Position numbers and translations under genes: made by a program. A stretch of 49,282 nt of DNA, from the NCBI GenBank assembly GCA_002396385.1, contig DGTD01000065.1, positions 1 to 49,282 on the forward strand, written 5' to 3'. This document shows positions 1-8,547 of this stretch, piece by piece. The DNA is from Bacteroidales bacterium UBA4345 (GTDB lineage Bacteria > Bacteroidota > Bacteroidia > Bacteroidales > Paludibacteraceae). Each line of letters begins with the position of its first letter. Positions within the stretch are counted from its first letter, which is position 1. The notes under the pieces were generated by a model. It made no database searches. It saw nothing but the letters and a program-made list of their open reading frames with translations, and was not told the origin of the DNA.

Positions 1-653
1 ACTCGGCAATGGAAGACTACCGCATTGACATCATGATAGACAAAGGACCGAATGCGAGAAGCATACAGATAGACCTGAGTCCGTTCACCCTGGTAGGCGC
101 CACGACCCGCAGCGGACTGCTTACCGCTCCGTTGCGCGCACGTTTCGGCATAAAATGCCACCTTGAATACTACGATGCAGATGTGTTAGCCAAAATTGTC
201 CAGCGTTCGGCAAAACTGCTGAGCACCCCTTGTGTTTACGAAGCCGCATTCGAGATTGCACGCCGCAGCCGTGGCACACCACGTATTGCCAATGCCATTC
301 TGCGGCGCGTTCGCGACTTTGCGCAGGTAAAAGGCAACGGAACAATTGACATGATCATTACCGATTACGCGCTGAAAGCGCTGAACATCGACACCTATGG
401 TCTTGACGAGATAGACAACAAACTGCTGAACACCATCATCGACAAGTTCAACGGAGGTCCTGTCGGCTTAACCACAATAGCCACTGCCCTCGGAGAGGAT
501 CCCGGCACAGTGGAAGACGTTTACGAGCCATACCTTATTAAAGAAGGCTTTATCAAACGCACGCCAAGAGGCCGGGAAGTGACCACACTTGCCTATGAAC
601 ATATGGGGAAACGCAGGAAACCGATAGAGGGTTCTCTTTTCGGCGATTTGTAG
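1..653 (+). CDS. ruvB: RuvB Holliday junction branch-migration helicase, 3' part (5' end outside window)
   Basis: RuvB is the hexameric AAA+ motor that, with RuvA, drives branch migration of Holliday junctions during recombinational repair. The reading frame is open from the window edge (codons in phase from base 3) to the TAG at 651-653, so the Walker A region lies upstream of the window. Visible are the post-Walker B strand, the sensor-1 segment LVGATTR, the arginine-finger element LRARFG, the small lid domain with the GTPRIAN sensor-2 region, and the C-terminal winged-helix DNA-binding domain ending RGREVT..AYEHMG. The C-terminus has the normal length for the family. The only start codon in frame inside the window (base 9) is internal and should not be used. 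The assignment is secure; the gene is incomplete only because of the window boundary. Confidence 0.96.
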   Translation, partial: SAMEDYRIDIMIDKGPNARSIQIDLSPFTLVGATTRSGLLTAPLRARFGIKCHLEYYDADVLAKIVQRSAKLLSTPCVYEAAFEIARRSRGTPRIANAILRRVRDFAQVKGNGTIDMIITDYALKALNIDTYGLDEIDNKLLNTIIDKFNGGPVGLTTIATALGEDPGTVEDVYEPYLIKEGFIKRTPRGREVTTLAYEHMGKRRKPIEGSLFGDL

Positions 654-661
654 ACACAAAC

Positions 662-704
662 AGGGGGGAGCATCATAAACACACGATGTCTTCCCCCTTT
701 CTAC
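662..704 (+). terminator. Rho-independent terminator of ruvB
   Basis: A GC-rich inverted repeat starts 9 bases after the ruvB stop. Its arms GGGGGgAgCATC and GATGtcTTCCCCC face each other across a short AT-rich loop, followed by TTTCTACTT. It lies between converging genes (ruvB forward, the Sel1-repeat gene reverse). The T-tract is better on the forward side, so it is assigned to ruvB. Confidence 0.75.
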
Positions 705-773
705 TTAGTAATGATAAACGGCTCTATTCCAATCGGGAAATACAGCACCACAAATTTCACACTTGTATGGTTC

Positions 774-2189
774 TTATCTCTTAAATGCGAACTGAGAGCT
801 AAGACTGCCTTTCAGCAAATAGAAATTATAAGAATCGAGTTCTTCATCGGACATAGTTTCCTTAAATTTCGGATAGATATCCTTTTTATCTAGCAACACC
901 ACATCGTCCTCAAAATCAGAAGGTCCGCCAATACGAGTCAACTCGCTAGCATGCAACACTTTGATATTGCTTGGGCACCACAAGAAATCGGTACCAGACT
1001 GACGACAAGCATTTATCACATTTAAAAAGTCGACCACTTTTATTAGATTCTTGCCCTTAATGGCGTCGAAGAGTTGCCTGTTTTGTTTAGAAACGATTTC
1101 CTTGAGTTTGTCAAGAGCCTCCTGTGCCTGGTCGTTACCCTGTTCAAGTGCATCCTTGAAGTATTTTTCAGCCATCTGGAAGTCAACCTTTACTCCTCTA
1201 CCATCCATGTAGCAAAGAGCCAATTGGTAACTGCCTTCATCAGACCCATGCTCAGCCGCCTTCCTAAACCACTTGACAGCCTCTTCATCGCTCTGTGGCA
1301 TGAAATCACCATCCATACAGAACATACCCATATTAAGCTCTGCTTCAGGAACTTCTTGTTCAGCAGCTTTTTTCCACCACTCAAAGGCCTTATCAGGGTC
1401 TTTTCCCAGGACCATACCGTTGTAGTAGCAGGCACCGATAAAGTACTGGGAAACACCATGTCCTTTATCTGCAGCCCGCATCCAATAATCAACCGCCTTT
1501 TCCATATCTTCTTCCACACCCATTCCGGTTTGGAAACAATTACCCACACTAAACAACGCCTCAGGGTATTCTTGTTCAGCAGCCTTCATCCACCACTTGA
1601 AAGCCTCTTCATCGGACTGTTCCACACCATCGCCATCATGATAACGGAAAGCAACCTCGTTCTGCGCAGATGCAAAGCCATTCTCTGCGGCTTCAAAAAT
1701 ATCCATCATTTTAAAGGAGCCCTCAGGAAGATTCAAACCCTGGAGAGCTTTATTCACCCTAGACTGAAGGTCGTCGTCTTCAGCATTTTCATCTCCATCC
1801 TCATCTGACAGATAAACCTCGTTAATATAGTCTTCGAGAGATTCGTTCTCGTAATAAAATTCACGGTCGCTAGTACTGAACATAGCCCAGCACTCGTCGT
1901 TGAACCTGTAGACAGCAAAATCGTTGTCGTAGCAGTTGAGAAGAGGTATCATCTTGTTTGCGACGCACTCAGAAACCATAACACTATCAGTTTGAACAAT
2001 CTCATCGAACGAAAACGCGTCAAAATAATCACCATCCTCATCGGAAACAGAGATATGACTGTCGCAAGCCGAGACAAAATGTTTTATTTCTTCAGGAAGT
2101 TCAACACCATAAACTTCCTCTATCTTTGCCACTTTTCCGTTATCGATAGCAGCAGTAGTGTACATTTCAATAAAAGATTTCAAATCCAT
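774..2189 (-). CDS. SMI1/KNR4-like (SUKH) plus Sel1-repeat protein
   Basis: A 471-residue protein with no signal peptide or membrane segment. Residues about 1-130 resemble the SMI1/KNR4 (SUKH) fold: an early helix with IEEVYGVELPEEIKHFV, then FDEI and a YRFNDECWAMF strand. An acidic linker follows (DEDGDENAEDDD). Residues about 165-355 are roughly five Sel1-type TPR repeats with the pattern A..G...A...LG..Y..G.GV..D...A..W..KAA. The last ~95 residues, containing a Cys/Trp motif DFLWCPSNIK, form a further domain I do not recognise. Sel1 repeats generally mediate protein-protein contacts, and SUKH domains are known from immunity proteins to secreted toxins, but no toxin gene is visible nearby, so an immunity role is only a possibility. 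The gene stands alone between converging ruvB and divergent relA. Confidence 0.7.
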   Translation of the reverse strand: MDLKSFIEMYTTAAIDNGKVAKIEEVYGVELPEEIKHFVSACDSHISVSDEDGDYFDAFSFDEIVQTDSVMVSECVANKMIPLLNCYDNDFAVYRFNDECWAMFSTSDREFYYENESLEDYINEVYLSDEDGDENAEDDDLQSRVNKALQGLNLPEGSFKMMDIFEAAENGFASAQNEVAFRYHDGDGVEQSDEEAFKWWMKAAEQEYPEALFSVGNCFQTGMGVEEDMEKAVDYWMRAADKGHGVSQYFIGACYYNGMVLGKDPDKAFEWWKKAAEQEVPEAELNMGMFCMDGDFMPQSDEEAVKWFRKAAEHGSDEGSYQLALCYMDGRGVKVDFQMAEKYFKDALEQGNDQAQEALDKLKEIVSKQNRQLFDAIKGKNLIKVVDFLNVINACRQSGTDFLWCPSNIKVLHASELTRIGGPSDFEDDVVLLDKKDIYPKFKETMSDEELDSYNFYLLKGSLSSQFAFKR

Positions 2190-2279
2190 ATTCGTGTGTT
2201 TTTTTTGTTATTAATCTTGATGCAAAGAAAGACTATTCAATCCAGGCAGAAAAGAGCAAAACAGTCACAGAAGTGAGCA

Positions 2280-2317
2280 ATATACCACATTTGCATGAAA
2301 AGAATGCATATACCACA
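2280..2317. repeat. Direct repeat pair upstream of the relA promoter
   Basis: The 10-mer ATATACCACA occurs at 2280-2289 and again at 2308-2317, a 28-base period. Between the copies lie TTGCAT and ATGCAT, which are partly complementary. The second copy ends 10 bases before the -33 element of the relA promoter, a position suitable for a regulator site. A regulatory function is inferred, not shown. Confidence 0.45.
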
Positions 2318-2327
2318 CAAGCGGTAT

Positions 2328-2358
2328 TTTGAATAGTGATATGAAAAGCTTATCTTTA
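2328..2358 (+). promoter_or_regulatory. Bacteroidota-type promoter of relA
   Basis: TTTG at 2328-2331 and TATCTTTA at 2351-2358 are separated by 19 bases. They match the -33 TTTG and -7 TAnnTTTG elements with one mismatch. The relA start codon lies 44 bases downstream. Confidence 0.6.
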
Positions 2359-2401
2359 CATAAATACAAATCCGAACGAACCCCAAAAGAAAGGACCATA
2401 T

Positions 2402-4597
2402 ATGGAAAAGGAAGAAAAGAGAAAAGAAATAGCAGAAAAATTCCAACAAGTGTTAGAAACAGCGGAAGACAAATTCACGCCTGACGAGGTGGAGAAACTT
2501 CGTGCTGTGTTCAAAATCACCGACAAAGCGGAAACTAGCGACGCCGTGCTCGACAGCATGTTGCGTGCGGCCAGTACAGCCCTTATATTAGAACAAGAAG
2601 TCAACCTCGGCAAACAGGTAGTAATAGCCAAAATCATTTTCGAAGCGGTCCGCGCCGGCATAATGCCATTAGAAGTGGCCACCAAACAAACCGACGAGTT
2701 GACAGGCAAACTGTTGGACGGTCTGATAAAGACCGAAGAATTAAGCGACCAACACAACACCTCGTTCGAAAGCGACAACTTCCGTCAGTTGTTATTAGCA
2801 TTAGCCCACGATGTAAGGGTCATCGTCATCCTCATCTGCGACCGGCTGTACTTGTTGCAGAACATCGCCAGCTACCGACCAGAAGAGCAGGACCAAATAG
2901 CGAAAGAGGCCTCGTACCTATACGCTCCGTTGGCACACCGTATGGGGTTATACCACGTAAAGTCGTTGTTAGAGGACCTATCGATGAAATTTCTGCATTA
3001 CGACATCTACAAGGAGATTGCAGGCAAACTGAACCAGACGAAGCGCGCCCGCGACGCCTACATAGCCGAATTTATCGAGCCAGTAAAGAAGAAATTGGAG
3101 GAAGCCGGTTTCAAGTTCAGCATGAAAGGCCGCACCAAGAGCATCTTCTCAATATGGAACAAGATAAAGAAACAGAACACCACATTCGAACACATCTACG
3201 ACCTTTTCGCCATACGCATCATCATCGATGCACCCTACGAGCAAGAGAAGAGCCAATGCTGGCAAGCCTACTCCATCGTCACCGACATGTACCAACCGAA
3301 CCCCAAACGCCTACGAGACTGGCTGTCGATACCAAAGTCGAACGGTTACGAGAGTCTGCACACCACCGTTATGGGACCGCAGGGCCGTTGGGTAGAGGTT
3401 CAGATAAGGACCCAGCGTATGGACGAGATAGCAGAAAAAGGACTGGCCGCCCACTTCAAATACAAAGGCGTTAAAAGCGAGAGCGATTTCGACCAATTTC
3501 TTGCCAGCGTCCGTGATCTGTTGGAGCACCAAGAAGGGAACGATGTGAACTCTGCGATGGACGAGTTCAAACTCAGCCTCTACGACAAAGAGGTTTTTGT
3601 GTTCACCCCAACCGGCGAGCTACGCAAATTTCCCAAAGGAGCCACCATTCTCGATTTTGCCTTCCAAATCCATTCGCGCCTAGGCGCCCAATGCATAGGC
3701 GGCCGCATTAACGGTAAAAATGTTCCAATAAGGCACATACTGAACAACGGCGACCAAGTAGAGATAGTGACTTCGTCGGCACAAAAGCCTACAAAAGAAT
3801 GGCTCAACATTGTGCAGACCAGCAAAGCGAAATCAAAAATCAGGCAGTTATTGCGGGAACAAGATTCCGCAAACGCTGAAATCGGGAAGGAGACCTTCCA
3901 GCGCAGATTCCGAAACTGGAAAATCGAGATAGACGACGTGATTCTGTCCAAGTATATAAAACGGGTGGGTTACAACAACATTATGGAGTTCTACACCGAT
4001 GTGGCCAACGAAAAATGCGACTTGACGAAAATAAGGGAAGAGTACCTCGAGTTTTACCGAAAAGAGAAGCACATCGACGAAACGACCACCACCCAAAGTG
4101 CTTCGAATTTTGAGCACAAGCCCATTGAGAGCGAGCTTGTCACAGGAGACGACGTTCTGGTAATCGACCAAAACTTGAAGGGCATCCAATACGAGTTGGC
4201 ACGTTGCTGCAACCCGATATACGGAGACCCTGTATTCGGATTCGTTTCCTCACACGGCACTATAAAAGTGCACAAAAACACCTGTCCGAATGCGCCGCAA
4301 CTCATCAACCGCTTCGGCTACCGCGTAGTAAGGGCACGCTGGTCGGGGAAATCGGTTGGAGGCCAATTTGTAGGGACAATAAGGGTAGTCGGTAAAGACG
4401 ATATCGGCATAATGACCAACATCTCGTCACTCATACAACGCGAACCTGATGTCTCACTCCGCGCTATATCGGTCAATTCAGAAGACGGCCTATTCCAAGG
4501 CAACATAAGCGTCAGGCTGAACGACGCTGAAAGTTTGGAAACACTCATCCGCAAACTGAGAACCGTGAAAGGGGTAACCAGCGTGTCGAGAGCATAG
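2402..4597 (+). CDS. relA: RelA/SpoT-family (p)ppGpp synthetase with degenerate hydrolase domain
   Basis: A long RSH enzyme (731 residues) with the standard domain order. The N-terminal HD hydrolase-like domain covers about residues 45-175, and the synthetase domain about 225-350 (GRTKSIFSIWNKI, YDLFAIRIII, RLRDWLSIPKSNGYESLHTT). A TGS domain follows at about 394-455 (FVFTPTGELRKFPKGATILD), then a zinc-finger-like segment (ARCCNPIYGDPV) and a C-terminal ACT domain. The hydrolase domain has lost its metal-binding signature: the usual HDxxED site reads FEAVRAG, and the ADRLHNMRT segment reads CDRLYLLQNI, keeping only Asp147. Synthetase motifs are intact, so a mainly synthetic alarmone enzyme is expected, with a separate bifunctional SpoT/Rel elsewhere. 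The synthetase RxxD segment is of the RxKD type typical of bifunctional Rel rather than the ExDD of proteobacterial RelA. The gene has its own promoter. Confidence 0.93.
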   Translation: MEKEEKRKEIAEKFQQVLETAEDKFTPDEVEKLRAVFKITDKAETSDAVLDSMLRAASTALILEQEVNLGKQVVIAKIIFEAVRAGIMPLEVATKQTDELTGKLLDGLIKTEELSDQHNTSFESDNFRQLLLALAHDVRVIVILICDRLYLLQNIASYRPEEQDQIAKEASYLYAPLAHRMGLYHVKSLLEDLSMKFLHYDIYKEIAGKLNQTKRARDAYIAEFIEPVKKKLEEAGFKFSMKGRTKSIFSIWNKIKKQNTTFEHIYDLFAIRIIIDAPYEQEKSQCWQAYSIVTDMYQPNPKRLRDWLSIPKSNGYESLHTTVMGPQGRWVEVQIRTQRMDEIAEKGLAAHFKYKGVKSESDFDQFLASVRDLLEHQEGNDVNSAMDEFKLSLYDKEVFVFTPTGELRKFPKGATILDFAFQIHSRLGAQCIGGRINGKNVPIRHILNNGDQVEIVTSSAQKPTKEWLNIVQTSKAKSKIRQLLREQDSANAEIGKETFQRRFRNWKIEIDDVILSKYIKRVGYNNIMEFYTDVANEKCDLTKIREEYLEFYRKEKHIDETTTTQSASNFEHKPIESELVTGDDVLVIDQNLKGIQYELARCCNPIYGDPVFGFVSSHGTIKVHKNTCPNAPQLINRFGYRVVRARWSGKSVGGQFVGTIRVVGKDDIGIMTNISSLIQREPDVSLRAISVNSEDGLFQGNISVRLNDAESLETLIRKLRTVKGVTSVSRA

Positions 4598-4716
4598 ACA
4601 GAATACATACTCTAGGGAATTAAACAAAAGGTGTTATTGGCATCCCGACAGCGATTAATGTCAACCGGGACACAACAAAAAAGAACGACATTAAGAAAAA
4701 AGAAAACATAGTGCAT

Positions 4717-5721
4717 ATGAAACAAATCAGCATATTTGCATGCGGATTCCTATTAGCAGTATGCGTAAACTGCTGTCCGCCAGGCACGACAGCACAGAAC
4801 AACCATAAAGAATTGGGCAGAGAAAATAAGGATACCCAAAAAGAAAACGGGGTTCCAGAACAAAACGAATCAAACGGACAAACAGAACAAAACATCACAA
4901 GCCAGGAAGGTGGAGCGGCTATATGTGTGCCATCTGACGAGCTACCGACCACCTGCAAAATAAACAAGGAAGGCAACACAATAGCCACACGCTACACCAA
5001 TACAGACCCTCGTTACGAGCGAAGAGCGACCAACGACTATGGAACCTGGTTGCTAAACCGCGAGTTGCACCCTGTCGGGCACGTAACCCATTATTACAAC
5101 GGGAAGACTAAGTATGTCAACTGCCAAGTTGGTGTACTAACCTACGACTTTATCGGGGAAAACCTGCAACAGTGCGCCGACGCCTGCATCAGACTGCGCG
5201 CAGAATATCTGTGGGAGAAAAAGATGTACGACAAAATACACTTCAAAAACACCCCCGGATTCAATTTCGAATACCGGAAATGGGCGGAAGGATACCGCGT
5301 ACATTTCGACAAAAATTGGAAGGCATCGTGGAGCAAAGATGCACAACCAGACTACAGCTACAGCAATTTTAAGAAATACCTGTTTACTGTGTTCACCTAT
5401 TGTGGCACCCTGTCGCTTTCGAAAGAGATGCGTCCCGTCCACATCAGCAAAGCTCAACCAGGCGACTTGGTGCTATATGGCGGTTCACCCGGGCACGCTG
5501 TAACCATTATGGACATACTGCACGAGAAGAACGGGAAAAAAATAAAACTAATGTTCAGCCAAAGCTATATGCCGGCACAAGAGATAGAGATTTTAGCAAA
5601 CCGATACGAGAACAACTCCCCTTGGTTCGAACTTGAAGACTTGGACGACCCAAACTTAATGATAGATACGCCCGAGTGGACATTCACCGGCAATAAAGTA
5701 ATGCGATGGGCAGACCTGTAA
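4717..5721 (+). CDS. Exported DUF4846-family protein
   Basis: The ATG at 4717 starts a clear export signal (MKQISIFACGFLLAVCVNC); the in-frame GTG two codons earlier (4711) is unlikely. After a low-complexity Glu/Gln/Asn-rich linker comes a domain of about 250 residues. Its features match my recollection of DUF4846: a CADACIRLRAEYLW helix, W..W..GYRV, and near the end PGDLVLYGGSPGHAVTIMDI followed by FSQSYMPAQEIEIL and SPWFEL. The GGSPGHAV element has a conserved His and may be catalytic (NlpC/P60- or CHAP-like arrangement), but that is inference. It is followed after 5 bases by an M15 peptidase gene, so the pair is probably co-transcribed and may act together on peptidoglycan or peptides in the periplasm. 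The true function is unknown. Confidence 0.75.
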   Translation: MKQISIFACGFLLAVCVNCCPPGTTAQNNHKELGRENKDTQKENGVPEQNESNGQTEQNITSQEGGAAICVPSDELPTTCKINKEGNTIATRYTNTDPRYERRATNDYGTWLLNRELHPVGHVTHYYNGKTKYVNCQVGVLTYDFIGENLQQCADACIRLRAEYLWEKKMYDKIHFKNTPGFNFEYRKWAEGYRVHFDKNWKASWSKDAQPDYSYSNFKKYLFTVFTYCGTLSLSKEMRPVHISKAQPGDLVLYGGSPGHAVTIMDILHEKNGKKIKLMFSQSYMPAQEIEILANRYENNSPWFELEDLDDPNLMIDTPEWTFTGNKVMRWADL

Positions 5722-5726
5722 AAGCA

Positions 5727-6572
5727 ATGAGAAGAATAATTTATAATATATCAACAATCGTATTCGCACAAATAATATTTAACGCATGTACGCATGCCCA
5801 GAATACAAACTCTACTATTCCTCCGGCTCCGTCAGAAAAGGTAGCGACAACAGCAGAAACGACAGACACTGTGCCGTTTGGGGCCAGATGCCTGATTGCC
5901 TGTTATCCGGACCACATAAAAGGGTACAAAAACAACCAACTGACACTTTCTGACGGGAGCATAATGACTTACGACGATGGGAAAAGAAAGACGCACATTG
6001 AGAAGATGGACTATGCCGACATAGAAGATATGTTCTCGCAAGCTTATGACACCAGCGTCTGGCTTCCACAAAAGGACTACGACCCAGGAAGAATCAGGAA
6101 CGAGGCCCTCTTCAAATACATGTACGGGAGCAACAAACAACAGGTGTTAAACCAATCGGTAAAAGTAGATTGGTTTGGGCAGAAGTTATTGTTTACCTCA
6201 ATTAACGGAGCTGCAGACAGTTTGAAAGCCGTAGCAAAAGACTTGGCCGCCACCCTGCCTCCCACCTACCGGAAATACCTTTCGCAATCGTCTACCTTTA
6301 ACTGGCGCACGGTACGCGGCAGTAAAAGACTAAGTGCACACAGTTATGGTATGACCATAGACATATGCACAAAATACTCCGACTTTTGGCGGTGGTCAAA
6401 CCCGGGGAAAGGAGAAGGCGACGACATCAGATACACAAACCGAATACCAAAAGAAGTCATACGCATATTCGAAAGACACGGTTTTATATCAGGAGCACGC
6501 TGGTACCACTACGACACGATGCATTTTGAATTTCGGCCTGACCTTTTGCGATACAGCGAAAAGGGCCGATAA
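5727..6572 (+). CDS. M15-family D,D-/L,D-carboxypeptidase-like metallopeptidase, exported
   Basis: M15 peptidases are zinc enzymes that cleave peptidoglycan stem peptides. The zinc-site pattern is complete: SAHSYGMTIDI supplies the first His and Asp, and WYHYDTMHFEF near the C-terminus supplies the catalytic Asp and final His. The open frame extends back to 5706, inside the preceding gene, but the ATG at 5727 gives a compact signal sequence (MRRIIYNISTIVFAQIIFNAC) and clears the upstream stop by 5 bases, so it is preferred. The FNAC segment could be a weak lipobox. The residues up to about 50 are Thr/Pro-rich linker, then a domain of about 220 residues. It forms a pair with the upstream DUF4846 gene. 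Assignment to the M15 superfamily is firm; the exact substrate is not known. Confidence 0.85.
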   Translation: MRRIIYNISTIVFAQIIFNACTHAQNTNSTIPPAPSEKVATTAETTDTVPFGARCLIACYPDHIKGYKNNQLTLSDGSIMTYDDGKRKTHIEKMDYADIEDMFSQAYDTSVWLPQKDYDPGRIRNEALFKYMYGSNKQQVLNQSVKVDWFGQKLLFTSINGAADSLKAVAKDLAATLPPTYRKYLSQSSTFNWRTVRGSKRLSAHSYGMTIDICTKYSDFWRWSNPGKGEGDDIRYTNRIPKEVIRIFERHGFISGARWYHYDTMHFEFRPDLLRYSEKGR

Positions 6573-6677
6573 GCAAACGCATAAACCAATCCGTATAGGA
6601 AACTGAGAACAAGCCAGCGTCACTTTCCTAACCGTTGAAGCGACAAAGCATCTATTTCAGATGCGACAAAAGACAGA

Positions 6678-8393
6678 CTAGCGGATATCGTAAGAAAGAG
6701 GCACAGCAGCCTGCAGCACGTCCAGCTTCAGAGCCTGTTCAATGGCTTTCTTCTCACGCTCAAACTCTTTAGGAGCGAATAGGCGCACACCAAACGAAGG
6801 GGAATCAAGCAACGATTCCCATAAACTTGTTTTAGCAGGGTACGACTTAACATGATACTCTGAAAGATTAGCCATATCAGCAGCAAGCTGTGTCGCATCG
6901 GCAAGTGTACCTAATTTGTCGACCAACCCGATTTGTTGGGCACGCACACCGCTCCAAACACGTCCCTGCGCAATTGAATCCAACACATTCAGTTGCATTT
7001 TTCGTCCGTCGGCACACCGTTTACAGAACAAGGAATAACCGTTGTTCACATAATTTTGGAGTCGGCGTTGCTGAATAGGATTCATAGGTTCCCATATACG
7101 AGGGAAGTCAGCCCCCTCACTAGTCTTTACAACATCGTGGTCCAAGCCAATTTTATCGGCTAGAGGCCCTATATTCGGAATGACGCCGAAAATACCGATT
7201 GAGCCAGTAATCGTCGTCGGGTCAGCAACAATAATATCGGCACCACACGAGATGTAATAGCCACCGCTAGCAGCATAGTCGCCCATACTGACAACCACTT
7301 TTTTGTGTTGCTTAAGAACCTGCACAGCATGCCACACCTGTTCAGAACCATAGGCACTACCACCAGGTGAATTCACACGCAACACCACAGCTTTCACATC
7401 GTCGTCCTTAGCCAAATTCAACAACTGCTTCGAAAGCTTATCAGTATTAATTCCATCGGTAGTACCATTGTCAATTTCACCCACAGCATAAACCACAGCC
7501 ACCTCTTCACCCCCGTTGTCAGGGATAAGCTGAGCCACATAATCTTCAGGTGAGATGATAGGGACAGCGTCAGCAGTGTCCTTACCCAAACGCAGTTTAA
7601 TCTGTTTCACAACATCATCTCGGTAGGCCAACACATCGACCAGTCCTGCTGCCAGCACACTGTCGGCAGGTTGGAACGAGACCATACTGTCAGCCGCGAG
7701 TTGCAGATTTTCAACAGAGACCTTTCTAGATTCAGAAACAGACTTACAGATAAGATTCCAAAGATCGGAAACAAACACTTGCGACTGTTCCCTGTTAGCA
7801 TCGCTCATCTTCTCGTTCGTGTACTGTTCGGTAAACGACTTATAAGTTCCCACTTTCACGACCTGCATCTCGATGCCGACTTTTTCGAGCAGACGCTTGT
7901 AAAAACTGCTTTGCAAAGCCAAACCACGCCAATCGACTGTACCGAACGGATTCAGAAAGACCGAGTCAGCAGCAGTAGACAGGAAGTAAGCGCCCTGTGT
8001 GTAGGCACCCGAATAGGCGTAAACAAACTTACCCGAGGAACGGAAATCGATCAAGGCCGAACGTATTTCAGAAAGAGAAGCCGAACCACAAGCGAAAGCA
8101 CCCGGTTCAAGGAAGATACCGGCGACATTATCGTCGTTTTTCGCAGCCGATACGGCCATCAGCAAATCATCGAGGCCATGCTCATACTCATCGAGACCCA
8201 ACGAAGTGTAGACAGTCTGTTTTGAACGCTCGTTCAAAGTGCCCTCCAAGCGCAAGTGGAGGACTGTGCCCTCCTTAACAGCAGAAGGAGCAGAAGCCGA
8301 TGCAGAAAAAACCAGGATGACAATAAAGACCATGAAGAAGAAGGCACATAAACCAACCAGCACAGCCGTCACCATTTTAAAGAACTGTTTCAT
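6678..8393 (-). CDS. sppA: Signal peptide peptidase SppA (protease IV), 67 kDa type
   Basis: SppA is a membrane-anchored serine protease that degrades cleaved signal peptides. The 571-residue length indicates the long, tandem-domain type. An N-terminal membrane helix spans about residues 9-32. Two ClpP/crotonase-like domains follow. The catalytic Lys is in TYKSFTEQYT (Lys185) of the first domain and the nucleophilic Ser in GDYAASGGYYIS (Ser376) of the second, the usual Ser-Lys dyad split across the two halves. TITGSIGIFGVIPN follows the serine as expected. The gene is convergent with the M15 gene and divergent from the cellulase genes, so it is probably monocistronic. In other Bacteroidales it is often next to lpxK, but here lpxK is almost 28 kb away. 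Confidence 0.95.
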   Translation of the reverse strand: MKQFFKMVTAVLVGLCAFFFMVFIVILVFSASASAPSAVKEGTVLHLRLEGTLNERSKQTVYTSLGLDEYEHGLDDLLMAVSAAKNDDNVAGIFLEPGAFACGSASLSEIRSALIDFRSSGKFVYAYSGAYTQGAYFLSTAADSVFLNPFGTVDWRGLALQSSFYKRLLEKVGIEMQVVKVGTYKSFTEQYTNEKMSDANREQSQVFVSDLWNLICKSVSESRKVSVENLQLAADSMVSFQPADSVLAAGLVDVLAYRDDVVKQIKLRLGKDTADAVPIISPEDYVAQLIPDNGGEEVAVVYAVGEIDNGTTDGINTDKLSKQLLNLAKDDDVKAVVLRVNSPGGSAYGSEQVWHAVQVLKQHKKVVVSMGDYAASGGYYISCGADIIVADPTTITGSIGIFGVIPNIGPLADKIGLDHDVVKTSEGADFPRIWEPMNPIQQRRLQNYVNNGYSLFCKRCADGRKMQLNVLDSIAQGRVWSGVRAQQIGLVDKLGTLADATQLAADMANLSEYHVKSYPAKTSLWESLLDSPSFGVRLFAPKEFEREKKAIEQALKLDVLQAAVPLSYDIR

Positions 8394-8413
8394 ATCAAAT
8401 AAATTCTATTGTG

Positions 8414-8421
8414 CAAATTTA
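8414..8421 (-). promoter_or_regulatory. -7 element of sppA
   Basis: On the reverse strand the octamer TAAATTTG matches TAnnTTTG exactly, 20 bases upstream of the sppA start codon. No good TTTG is seen at the -33 position, so only the -7 box is annotated. Confidence 0.5.
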
Positions 8422-8451
8422 ACAAATGCTGAGAACAAGATGTAACTAATC

Positions 8452-8485
8452 TTTGGGTCTTATTCTACTTTTTTTCTTAAATTTG
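8452..8485 (+). promoter_or_regulatory. Promoter of the first GH5 cellulase gene
   Basis: TTTG at 8452-8455 and TAAATTTG at 8478-8485 are separated by 22 bases, giving a good Bacteroidota-type promoter. The predicted leader before the start codon at 8548 is about 55 bases. Confidence 0.6.
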
Positions 8486-8547
8486 CGAAAATAAGGCAGA
8501 ATGAACTGCAACAAAAGAACGACAAACTAAAAAATACACAATACGAA

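Noticed and set aside
6573..6677. Weak TAGGAAA/TTTCCTA inverted repeat between the M15 and sppA genes
   Set aside because: A 7-bp stem with a loop of about 21 bases and no T-tract; too weak to call a terminator.
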